A stretch of 64,000 nt of DNA. Source: Stichopus chloronotus (Eukaryota; Echinodermata; Holothuroidea; Aspidochirotida; Stichopodidae). This document shows positions 47,201 to 57,300 of this stretch, piece by piece. Position numbers and translations under genes: made by a program. The stretch is from assembly GCA_021234535.1 (NCBI GenBank), contig CM037840.1:10022643-10086642 (forward strand), read 5' to 3'. Below the pieces are notes generated by a model. That model was not told the origin of the DNA. It made no database searches and was given only the letters and a program-made list of their open reading frames with translations. The number at the start of each line of letters is the position of its first letter. Position 1 is the stretch's first letter.

Positions 47201-49031
47201 AATATCATGGAACAGTGTTGCTTGTGGGATTAAACTGGTACCTGCTGTGATGACTGGGGCATCTGAACCAGGCAGGGATATTAAAAACAAGCTTGTAACG
47301 TTTTTCAAAAAACTTTACAGACGGGATGAGCTCGTTGACACAGATCGAGATGAGACAAACTCCATTCAAATGTTCTTGACTAGGCTTAGCCATCCTTCTG
47401 TTAGAAGTCATCCCAATTTTGGTATCTTTTTAGTCATTCATTCTATTTTCTATTATTCGTTCACCGCCTGGGCATTATTTTTAGTTCCGTTTGGGCGATC
47501 TCTGGACTATCCATCTGACCAAGCGGTTTATTTATCTACGGCTGGTGGTATCGGTGGTTTCTGTGGTAAAGTTTTAGCTATAATTGTATTTTACATCAAT
47601 AGAATGAATCCAATATCAGGAGGCTTTTATCCATCGTGTGTCCTGTGTATTGGCTTACTCGGATACATTTTAAGCGAAAACTACTTATTTCTGATATCGT
47701 CATCCTTTCTCTGTGGTTTCGCGCTGGCCTACGCAGATTCTGCTCTCAACGGGATGATTCCGTGGTACCTCTGCAAGCATCATGTTAGGGAAGGCTCTTG
47801 CATTAGTTATCTCTACGCAGGGTTGTTCATGCAATTTGGGGGATCCGTCTCAGGTAAGTACCCTCGAAGATATATTACACTAGGGATACATCTTAAACAT
47901 AGTAATCATGCAGTTGTATTGCTAATTCACTGGCTGGTACATAAACATGTCTGTAAATAACTACCCCTCTTTGCACAGATGATTTCATTCAACTTGATGG
48001 AGAATGTTTTCAATTATCTAGGACAAACTTCATCATTTTTATCCCGGCTTAGACAAAACATTTCCAGTCGAAAACAAAATAATATACGACACGAATTGTT
48101 TTATTATTTTTTCTGTTAACCTAACATGAAACATACTTATAATTGGGTATCTACGTGGCAGAGAACAGGAGTCTTTGACTTTTGGCCTAGTACCCATGAA
48201 GGTTCAGTAAGTACTTCTATATTGTGGAAAGAAAGTTCCTTGAGGTCTAACGATATCGCATGATTGAATGCAAAACAGACAGCTCGTCTGCGTATCACCA
48301 CTGCTGGAATTCATATATGCTGTGATATCTTCAAGACAGTTATTTATCAGAGATAGCGACCATCTAAAAGGTGACACATACTGATGGAAGCTAAGACATT
48401 TTGTCCCCACTATTCAGGCTCAGTACTTAGTTAGTACATAAGTAATGGTCTTAATCACATGCCTAATCTCTAACGCTAAAATGAGATTCCCTCCGACCTC
48501 ACCTTCTTTTTGTTTGAGCATGGAGTTGCCTCCTCCCTGGTTAGAGTGAGGTTCAACTTGTTGCAATCTCTGCGATGATACAAATGGTCATTTAAGTATA
48601 TCGATCTCGTAAAGTGGGCCAGGTGTGTTGATCTAGTGTCTGAGCTTTCTTGAGCTGCATTGCAGTGGGTAAAATGTGTCATGTCCATGGGCAAAACATG
48701 TGTATGATCGGGCATGGAAGAGGGTCTGTCGAACATTTTAGCACAGTCGTAACGTCATGAAAAGATCGCCCAACAAGAAAAACATCTCATTTGATCGCAT
48801 TGCCTTCAACAATATTTATATTGACCACAGTTGCCATAAGGTTTCTTCCTCCTTCTCATTCTTTCAGGGGCCATCTTGGATTTCACTTCCTCCTACACGT
48901 GGTTATTTGCAACCATGATGATTTTACAAGTATGTATAGGCATTATGGCGGTCATTTTACATCTACGAGCGTCTGAGGTTTTTGAATGTGGTGATGCTTC
49001 TGAACATTCCGATAAAGGAGCCTGCGAATAA
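38062..49031 (+). CDS. MCT-like (SLC16-type) MFS transporter, copy B, four exons
   Basis: Joined exons 38062-38257, 45374-45517, 47014-47853 and 48868-49031 give 447 aa. Intron positions and phases are the same as in copy A. Approximate membrane segments by eye: 12-37, 50-72, 80-100, 104-127, 139-155, 166-190, 243-267, 277-300, 306-324, 328-349, 365-392 and 397-427. A charged loop lies at about 192-240. The segment YGLHGSFLLLGAISWNSVAC and the general layout point to the monocarboxylate-transporter branch of the major facilitator superfamily. The classic D-G-G-W-G-W opening motif is missing, so the substrate cannot be named. The protein should sit in the plasma membrane with both ends cytosolic. 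Exon 3 could be read through into intron 3 for 35 codons, but the GTAAGT donor, matched in copy A, makes splicing the better model. Confidence 0.92.
39095..39385 (+). repeat. tandem duplication, period about 180 bp, in copy B intron 1
   Basis: GCCCTACTTCTTGTATGTTC and CGCAATGACGAATTT occur twice, at about 39115 and 39285, followed by GCTACTCCCAC each time. Copy A's intron has only one partial counterpart near 19780. Confidence 0.8.
42430..44560. other. about 2.1 kb present in copy B intron 1 but not in copy A
   Basis: The introns align up to about 42420 / 23160 and again from about 44560 / 23170, so this stretch is an insertion in B or a deletion in A. It holds a short direct repeat near 42590 (GCCGGTAT twice) and a fragment near 43430-43500 related to the 49.9-kb and 50.8-kb repeats. 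I recognise no element ends or coding domain. Confidence 0.5.
45374..45517 (+). CDS. copy B exon 2 (residues 66-114)
   Basis: The acceptor ACTTTCAG and donor GTAAGTCTGC are shared with copy A. Encodes AGVAGAALEEVSNRVLGITG and membrane segment 3. It is 139/144 identical to copy A. Confidence 0.93.
47014..47853 (+). CDS. copy B exon 3 (central 279 complete residues)
   Basis: The acceptor TTTGCTTTCAG precedes CAATCGGTGG; the donor GTAAGT follows GTCTCAG. Encodes segments 4-11. In-frame features include YLEHFREKFPVAFSTRELST near the start, SFTAWALFLVPFGRSLDY at segment 7, and ADSALNGMIPWYLCKHHVRE after segment 10. Confidence 0.93.
48459..48762 (+). repeat. second copy of the about 300-bp dispersed repeat
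   Basis: Diverged copy of 23330-23633 lying in intron 3 of copy B, about 105 bp before the exon 4 acceptor. Intron 3 of copy A is only 244 bp long and lacks it. Confidence 0.65.
48868..49031 (+). CDS. copy B exon 4 (C-terminus)
   Basis: The acceptor CATTCTTTCAG precedes GGGCCATCTTGG. Encodes GAILDFTSSYTWLFATMMI, segment 12 and a short acidic tail ending DKGACE, with TAA at 49029-49031. Confidence 0.92.
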
Positions 49032-49075
49032 TTTAGCAGAGCCGAAGAAGAACCAGTATTTTTTTTCCCATCGAT

Positions 49076-49081
49076 AATAAA
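49076..49081 (+). terminator. candidate polyadenylation signal of copy B
   Basis: AATAAA 45 bp after the stop codon, implying a very short 3' untranslated region. Confidence 0.6.
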
Positions 49082-49879
49082 CATATACGATTTCATTTAT
49101 TTTGATTACATCAATTCATTTAAAGCAATATGAGTCGTTCGTTATGTCCGTAAACTAAAACACGGCATATTTCTTAATATACATCACGACGGTTGGGAAT
49201 GACTGGCTTGGGAAAACATTACGTTAAGTATGTAAGATATGAAACAATCGTACCGACAAGTTTTCTTACCAATTCCGCCCTTCATAAAGTCTTACAACTT
49301 ACTCTTCCTAGGTGGGTCGAATATTGTAATACCACAAGTATAACTGAAATATTGTACACGTGTCTCAAACAAATGACCTATGTATATATTCATTAAAGTG
49401 ACCTTTAAGTTGTGAAATAGGGCTTCTAACTGATTCTATTCCGCATAGGAAGAGAGTATAGGCTTAGTCTCATATATATTATTACATTAAATATAAATAT
49501 GAGATGTTGAACACATTGAAAATGCTAGTTAAAGTAACTTATCACATTATGGTATCGCACAGTATAATACTAATAATCGCCTAGAATCTAGTTATAATCA
49601 CTAGACAACGTGTGGAAGACACACTTATTCGTAACTGTATAACAAGTGTAATATCATAATCACCTTGACAAAAATACGATTTTAGTTCATTGAAGTATCA
49701 ATTTTGAGCCATAAAATGTAAATTTGTAAGTATCGGAACAACGGTTGCCTTTCTCGATGAAGTGATCAAACTTATGTCTTAACGGGAAATGAAGTGTTTG
49801 TTTTACAGAAAATAATCCGAATTTTAAAACCAATTTGCGTGTGGAGGCAATAACGTATAGTGGCATTTTTTTTTTTTTT

Positions 49880-50150
49880 TTTTTGAGAAATATTTATTCA
49901 CAGATAGAAACTCAGTTAGCCTATTTGTAACTCAAAGATAATTTGTTCACCCAAACTTTCCAAAATTAAAATGATGCATGTTCCGTTACTCATCACATAC
50001 TTGAAGAAATAAAGCTTTTGTGTATGTTTATCGATGCGAATGAATGGTAACTTGTACAAGGATGAAAGCTAATTTCTGTGTATGACATGGTGAGATGTTC
50101 TAAATGTCCCATTTCTTTAAAAGGCAAATCGCTCTTCGAAATCGATCATT
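49880..50150 (+). repeat. direct repeat, first copy (partner 50760-50990)
   Basis: CACAGATAGAAA(C/T)TCAGTTA, AATTTGTTCACCCAAAC and CCGTTACTCA are shared in order with the second copy about 870 bp downstream. A run of 20 T lies just before it at about 49865-49885. Confidence 0.7.
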
Positions 50151-50389
50151 TTCTCTTTCTATACACTTAATAATTTACAAAGTTTAATTAAATACCTAAG
50201 ATGTGGTTAATATTTTTACATGGAAAGAACAAACCTGTCACAGTACACATTTCTAAGTTAGGTTCTGAGCATCTTTCACAGTTCCATACGTTTCACAAAA
50301 GCCAAGCTACATAAGTATTCTCTTCATCATTCTTTACAATTTCAATGCGGTTACTCAAGAACATGACAGAAGTTTTGCTTAATATTTGG

Positions 50390-50730
50390 TACCGTGAGGG
50401 ACCCATTTTGGATCCACAGACATGGTTTTTGTTGCTATGTTAGGGACATAAATTGGTGCACTGAAAATAAATCATTGGCGACGACCTTACACCAGTGAAT
50501 AATTCTATTCTTAATGTGTTCTTATTGTAATTTTTTGTAGCTATAGTGATCCAGTTCAAAATAAATATAGTATCTAAGGTAGATGGTTCTTCATAAGCCT
50601 ACATATTCTTATCCGGTAGTTCAGTAGGTGTGGGATGGCACTGATTGCGGCATTTCATTTTCATGATCTTGATGAATGTATTTGAGAGGTTCTGTTACTT
50701 GCATAACTAAATGAGTTACTTAGTCTCACA
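50390..50730 (+). repeat. dispersed repeat, partner of 30160-30480
   Basis: Lies between the two direct repeats at 49880-50150 and 50760-50990. It is diverged and non-coding. Confidence 0.45.
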
Positions 50731-50759
50731 TTATTCAAAGTAAGGAAGGACAGTAGTCT

Positions 50760-50990
50760 TCTTTTCAAGAAATAAGATTCCCACAGATAGAAATTCAGTT
50801 ATTTGTTGCTCAACAATAATTTGTTCACCCAAACATTTCAAATGATCCATATTCCGTTACTCACCACATGCAAGTTTTGAGGAGATGAAGCTCTTGCAGA
50901 TGTTTATTGGTTAGACTGAATGGTTAAATAATGATTAAAGCTACTTTCTTCGTATGCCATCTTGGTATATTCTAAACGCCCTGTTTGCCT
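50760..50990 (+). repeat. direct repeat, second copy
   Basis: Matches 49880-50150 from the CACAGATAGAAA word to the TATTCTAAA / TGTTCTAAA word near the end. Confidence 0.7.
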
Positions 50991-51059
50991 TTAACACCTA
51001 TACAGCGACGATGGAAGCTACGCCGAATTTGCAATGCAAATTCTGATTTCCAGTTATAT

Positions 51060-51760
51060 TTGAAAGACATACATGTAACTTGTGAAGCGGAACTACCAAT
51101 ATAAGACAGGGCTATTCACATAATTTGGGACACATACAACTTACGTGTAGCGCAGATCTGTGAACGCAAGTCCAGGAAATTCATGTTTGGAAACTTGGGG
51201 CCAAACCTGTGGTACAGCTAGGTCTACAAAAGCAAGACCAGGTTATTTTTATTTGGTGGACATACTGATGCAAGACTGAGTTATACTAAGGAGACATGCG
51301 GCTAACTTGTTGCGCAGATCAACGAATGCAAATCCGGGGAATTCATATTTGGAGACCTAATACTAAACCTGTGGTGCAGGTCTACAAATCTTGTCTGGGA
51401 GTTATTTTTTATTTGTATTTCGGAGACATACTACTAATTTGTAGTGCTGACCTATGAATACAAGCCGAGTTACTTATATTTAGGAGACATACAACTAACT
51501 TGTGATACAGATGTACAAATGTAAGACCAGGTTATTCATAGGTGGGTGACATTCACCTAACTTATGATGCAAATCCGCAAATGCAAGATCTAATTTAATT
51601 AATGTGTAGGAGAACGTACAACTTATGGCGCAAATCCACCGAGACAGAAGGCAATTAATATCTGCGAGACAGGCATCTAAGGTCTGAACCGTGCGATACA
51701 GACGTACTAACGCAAGATCGTGTAATTCATATTTGGAAGACAAACATGTTAAATATTTAA
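51060..51760. repeat. satellite-like array, about 65-70 bp unit, about 10 diverged copies
   Basis: Each unit has a GGAGACATAC word, then CTAACTTGTG, a CAGATCTAC-like word, GAATGCAAG and GTTATTCATATTTGG. Units are diverged and sometimes shortened. A 92-codon minus-strand frame (51495-51773) is a by-product. Confidence 0.75.
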
Positions 51761-51964
51761 ATAAGAATGACATTCTTTTGTCTAATCGATGTGATGTTCC
51801 CCACGGATTTTTTTCTTAATAGTGTTAATACAAATTCAGAATGGCGAAGGACAATGAAATCAAGACCGTAAAGATTTTTGTCCTGTTTTAATAAATGGTA
51901 TAAGAATCAGCTAATAAAGCATCATAATTGCATTAAGTTCTAACTTGTTTGTTGCTTCTATCTC

Positions 51965-52343
51965 CTTAAAGGGGCTCATTGAGTTGATATCAGTAAAGAT
52001 AGCAGTGATTTTGAAGTATACAAACACACGACAATACTCACAATTAGCATAATTAATCAAGTTTCACATCCAATAGTTATATGAAAACTGTCAATTTTTT
52101 TCGAATTTTTGACCGTTATTTGCTCTGATTGTGTGCATGTGAATGTACTAATGTGAAAATGTCAGGTCACAAAGTTTCAAAAACCAAATTTAATCGTTGG
52201 TTACTCACTCGTTAATGTTCCAACGTATGTAAAACTTTGGGATCCTTGTAGTTTGACTGTTTGTCATTAGTATGTGAAGGAAACTTGACCGGTTTAGAAA
52301 AATTGAGTGAATTTCACAAAACAACTCAGTGAGCCTCTTTAAG
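51965..52343 (+). mobile_element. TTAA-type MITE, best-preserved copy
   Basis: Left end CTTAAAGGGGCTCATTGAGT and right end ACTCAGTGAGCCTCTTTAAG form inverted termini of about 22 bp with two mismatches, bounded by TTAA on both sides. It is 379 bp long with no coding frame. It shares long identical runs with 11520-11886, showing that the two copies are young relative to the tandem arrays. Confidence 0.88.
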
Positions 52344-54205
52344 CTTAATTTTCCTCCCTTTTTTTTTTTTTATCTCTTATCGTGTCTGAGCCTGCCAAAC
52401 TGAAGCGTGAATGCTTGCACAAGCTTCTGCTTTTACAGCCATCTTCCATCTTCTTGTTGTAATCCTGTTGCTTTTCTGACTTAGGTTCTTAACCTGACAG
52501 TGATACTTGTAGTACAGAACATGGGCATCAATCCTGTGGAACAAGGGAACACTCCCCCCCCCCACTCCCCCACCCTCCTCCCCCCACACACACATCTCAA
52601 TTTGTTTTGACACCCCTGGTACAGATCAAGATGATAGATGACATGACCAAAACCTTAGATATGCTACACTTGTGAAAATATCCACAAAATATTTGGAATT
52701 TCTTGAATTTAGAGAAGAAGGCAATTTTATCAGTGAACTCTGTCCACTCTACATTACAAATGCTGGAAACCTTGACGCTGAATGGCAGCAGACTAAACTG
52801 AACTTGTCATTAGAAGTTAATTTGAGGTCTCTCAATCCCTTTAACTTGCTGAAAAAGTAAGCACATCAAAAAGTTGCAATTGTACCCTTCTTCCAGACGA
52901 ATTTAATCCTTGTCCAAGCCAAGTACCGCTTATCAAATTTGACCGACATTTTGGCCATAGTGCTGTTTCTCAAGTGTCAAGAGAAGTGACCCTCTTTAAT
53001 ACCTTGGTATTCTGTTTCATGCAATTGGATATGCCACGTGCACAGTATCACAAAAAATGATGCAATACTCTGAAAATGTGAAACAGAGCAAATCTGCTGA
53101 TAGTTCACTGGCATTTAATTTAGATGTCCCTTTTGATCTGACCAACTGGTGTTAATAATACGAAAGAGAAAACACTTTTATTGAGAGACTTGCCCAATTT
53201 TGGTGAAATCATACTTATGTGATCCGAAGGAAGTTACGAATCTGATGCAATTTGAAGGAAAGAACAAGGAATTCAACAAAAAAATATACATTATACATAT
53301 GTGATTCAATAGAGGTATGTATGCCATATGTAAGCAATGCTAAAACTCACAAATGACAATTGACTTATGTGATGTAGAAACGTGCATCATAAAGGGGATC
53401 AAGGGAACCACCTGGCTATGAGGAAAATGCCCACTAATGATCCAAACTTTCCTAATATTGATGAACACACCATAATTAACACAAGTCATATTTTGGAGAG
53501 ATAAAACGGTACTAGGTGTCTCTTACTTTGTGGCAATGCATATCCCAAGACAGCTGAAGCAAGATCATATCTATGTGTCGTAGTTCTGTGGGTGAAGCAG
53601 GCACAAAAGTGACAATAGACAATCTATGTGGTGTCAAAAATTGGTGAACTTGTTCAAAATTTGCAAGACAGGGGTGGAGCTCAAATGAACCATATCTGTT
53701 TGAAATCATTTTTTTTTTTTTCATCTATCAAATCTTGTAAACGACTCCATGTCGATGAGGATAGGAAGCTGTGACAATCTTCATACTTCTCAAATATCGC
53801 CCTCTATCAGGAAGAAAAGATACATCCTCCTAGAATAATTTGCAGCAACTGGCGTAAAGAGACAACCCAGTTGCGATTGTATAGTTAGTCATGAACAGGG
53901 ACAGTTGCTAATATGTAAGTCAAGAGAATACCAGGTTTCAATTACACGTAAGTCAAAAGGCAAGCACTGTGGAAATTTTGTGAGTCGAGAGAGAGAGCAC
54001 ACCTTGAATTCTTACACAGTTCTTCCTCAGCTTTGTGGTAACAGCACTCAAGGAAAACCTCTGAATCTAAATCTTGTTTGTCGTTGATTCGGGTTCATTG
54101 CAGTCCAGACTTTGCCATTAATTGTGCTTTTTCTCATAATCAAATGCATGCTGTCTGGCTTTTCTCAGGACCATCGCAGTATGCTCTTTTGACACTTGAC
54201 AGGTT
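52344..54205. other. 3' flank of CHTF18; no further gene recognised
   Basis: A 62-codon plus frame (52672-52860) has protein-like composition but no recognised family; the frames after it are broken. The expected 3' untranslated region of the minus-strand gene must start at 54205. A reverse-strand AATAAA lies at 53177-53182, about 1 kb beyond the stop, and is a possible but weak polyadenylation signal. Confidence 0.4.
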
Positions 54206-54330
54206 TTACAGCATGTCTTGCATTTTTACAGTTTTCCTGACAGCATTTGTAAATCCTTGGTTGAACTGAAACCAAAGCCTTCCAGTGACCAGCCTCTCTT
54301 CTGGTTCCTTCTTCTTTTCTTCTTTCAGTT
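54206..54330 (-). CDS. CHTF18: CHTF18 last exon with C-terminal tail
   Basis: 125 bp, acceptor CATGTTTAG. Encodes a lysine/glutamate-rich linker (KEEKKKEPEERLV) and the tail WFQFNQGFTNAVRKTVKMQ ending DML, with the stop TAA read at 54208-54206. The tail is the family's binding site for DSCC1-CHTF8. Confidence 0.95.
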
Positions 54331-57300
54331 CTAAACATGGAAGATAATAAAGTGAAATGTGATGTTTAGTACTCTATATTACTTAACTTTAAACCACAAC
54401 AGTTGCAAACTATCACTGGACTACTGTAACAGTGATGGATCATTACTAAACAAACATAGCACTGATGGGTCACGACTGTACAACCCCACCATTAATGGAC
54501 CATCACTAAACAACTTTAATGTTGTCGACTATCCCTGAACAACCCTAACAGTGATAGACCACCCCTGACAAAAAAGGGTCACAGTGGTGGACCCCACCAA
54601 ACATGCATAACAGTGGTGGACCACCACCACACAACCCTAAACTGCAATTGGTCCTTGCTGTAAAACCGAGAAATGGTGGACGATCACTGAATACCCTGAC
54701 AGTGATGAACCACCACTGAGCAACCTCAGCAATGGTAGGCCATCCTTGTAAAACCATAACAATGTTGGACCATCCCTGTTGCAAACCTTAAAAAGAAGGG
54801 CCATGCCCATACGGCCACAAGAACAGAAGACCATCATTGAACAACCCCCACAGTTCAAAAAATTAGACTCTGGAACCATTCATGGTCAAGATCCAACGGG
54901 TTTGGTTGCCATCTTTGAGTGTCCATTGTTTAAACCCAGTGTATTCTTGCAGGAGTTTTGTTTTACTAGCCTCACTGGGTATGCTGATTTGTTTACCCTG
55001 CAATGAGATGACAGGAAGCTTATTGGGAACTTAAGACCATTCAACAGCGCTAGCTGTCTTATGTTATTGTTGTTTAATCACAATCTTGTTCTATCACATT
55101 TTACGTTATAAATGTGCATTATATAATTACCTTGCTAGCTTGGTATTATTTCATCATCCATCTTGCACAAGTATTTTTTAATCAATCGCCAAAATGACTT
55201 TAAAGGGAAAAAGCAGTCACCCCAACTTTACTCTGAAGAATCAGCTAAATCTTAAAAATTTCATCATTTATACCATACACGTATCTTTCAGACTATGTCA
55301 AACTATTGCTTACTAAAAAAAAACAAAAAAATTGCACAAATTTAGCATTCCAGTGACATAAATAACGTCACTTGATGCAAAAGAGCCATCCACTAATTAG
55401 GATAGGTGACTGTACTAATACAAGTTGGGGTGACTGCATTTTCCCTTCAATATCTAATGAGGCCCACAATCTCATAATTCAGTCTCAGTGAACCTGTGAC
55501 CCTTTATCTGGTCAAACTTCATTTTGAGTCCCTGCATCAGTACAATACAATTGGAGAAGACTGCCCTCCCAACAATCTATTGTGACATAACGTATAAAAC
55601 AGGGAGTTTTTGATAGCTCACAGCTACATCGCTGTGCTCATTACCTGGCCTTGATTTGGGAGGAAGTTTCTTAAAACGACCGAAGAAGTTCTTCACAGGC
55701 TAGGAAAAGAAGAAAGGAAGAAAGGCAAATTGGCTCAGAAAACCTGATTCTTAGAGATTCCTTGATGGTGAACACCATTTACAATACGAATGACATGAAA
55801 ACAAGATTTAAGAAGTAGACTATGTTTTACCAGCAATTTTTAAACACACTCTTCTGTGATACTAATACTACAAGTGACTGAGTAATGTAATCAAGAAAGA
55901 TACGAATACCAAGGGTGGCACTTGCTGATTAGTCAAATGAACCAGTCCAATGTGATACATAGAAATGTCAAAGACAGTAATTACTGAAGGTTGACTAAAC
56001 CATAGTCAGTTGAGAAGTGACATATTAATGTTGGGACTAGAAATGGAAAACGATCACAGGTGGAATCAGTCAGTGCAAATTAATATAGCATGAAACACAA
56101 GAGATGGTCATTGCTGAGTAATTTTGTCAGTCAGGTCATAGTCATGCATGCAATTACATAGGATGTTTAACTGTCGACTGATCTAATTACTCAGGTAGTC
56201 CAAATTGAAACATACAAACAATAAGATAGTAACATCTGACTGATCTAAATCAGTCAATGTGGACTGATACAAGCAAACACAAAAGATAGTGACTGCTGAC
56301 TGATCTAATTAGTAAGTCCAGATTGATACATACAAACACTGCAAATGATGACTGTCAAGATTAATACATGTAAGTGAGCAATGGAAATGGTAAATGTGTA
56401 CTCATCTCATCAGTCAGACCTACCACAGTGATACAGGCAAATCATTAAGATGGTAACTGCTGACTAATCTGATTAGTCACTTCAGTCCAGACTGATACAT
56501 CCAAACAATACAGATGGTAAGTATTGACTAATCTAATAAGTTAGGTAAAAAAAATGTGTACTAATACAAAAGATGGTAACGGTTGTCTAATCTGATTAGA
56601 CAGTCAGTCAGTCAGTCCTGATTGGCACGTAAAAACTCCACAGATGGTAAAGATTGACTTATCTCATCACTCAGATCATGAATGATACACACAGATGTTA
56701 GACCCAGACGGAGTCAAATTGTCCTGATGAAAAGTAACCTACCTTGTTCTCTGATATGTCGAAGGCCTTTGGAGCTAACGTCTGTTTGTGGCGTGGAACT
56801 GAGGATTGAGTGACAGCCTCTTTGGAGCTAAGCATGGAAAGGAAAACAACCTCATTGATCAAGAGAGAATTTATCGAGTTAGAGCATTGAGATGTAGTAG
56901 AGATGTGATCATGTCTGTTAGATTAGATAGCCAAACAGGAAAGTGAGGGCGCATTTCACTCAATTTGTTGATCACAATTGTGCTACTGTGTATAATATGA
57001 TATTCACTTAATGACAAGCATGGCTTACACAAAGGACTACCCAAAATTGTACAAGCCTTCTTGTCTCTTCACCCAGTGTTCCGGCACTGTTCGTCGGCGC
57101 AGGTCGGTTTCGATCAGGACGAAAACCTGCTTACCTTAGAGACAGATTTTTCCAACCTGCACTCGTTTTGACAAATGCTTAGATAAATAGCCATCATCAA
57201 AGTTTTCAAGTACATTCCTCAAAAAAAAATCTAGAGTGTGCCATGCCCTGCAATCTGAGGGTATATGGAGCCAAACGGTTTCTTCTACGCGCTGCTTCCA

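Noticed and set aside
47854..47960. Read-through extension of copy B exon 3 to a 318-codon frame
   Set aside because: Contains the GTAAGT donor shared with copy A; the extension is not hydrophobic like segment 12, whereas exon 4 supplies it.
54545..54879. Two overlapping minus-strand frames rich in Gly, Trp and Cys
   Set aside because: By-products of the 36-bp minisatellite.
51060..56700. Possible CRISPR-like arrays
   Set aside because: Units are contiguous and diverged without unique spacers, and the DNA is clearly animal; they are tandem repeats.
57136..57178. Candidate 22-bp minus-strand exon (acceptor GTGCAG, donor GTAAGC) for the missing CHTF18 junction
   Set aside because: Gives an immediate stop and the wrong phase; the true 77-bp exon was found at 57617-57693.
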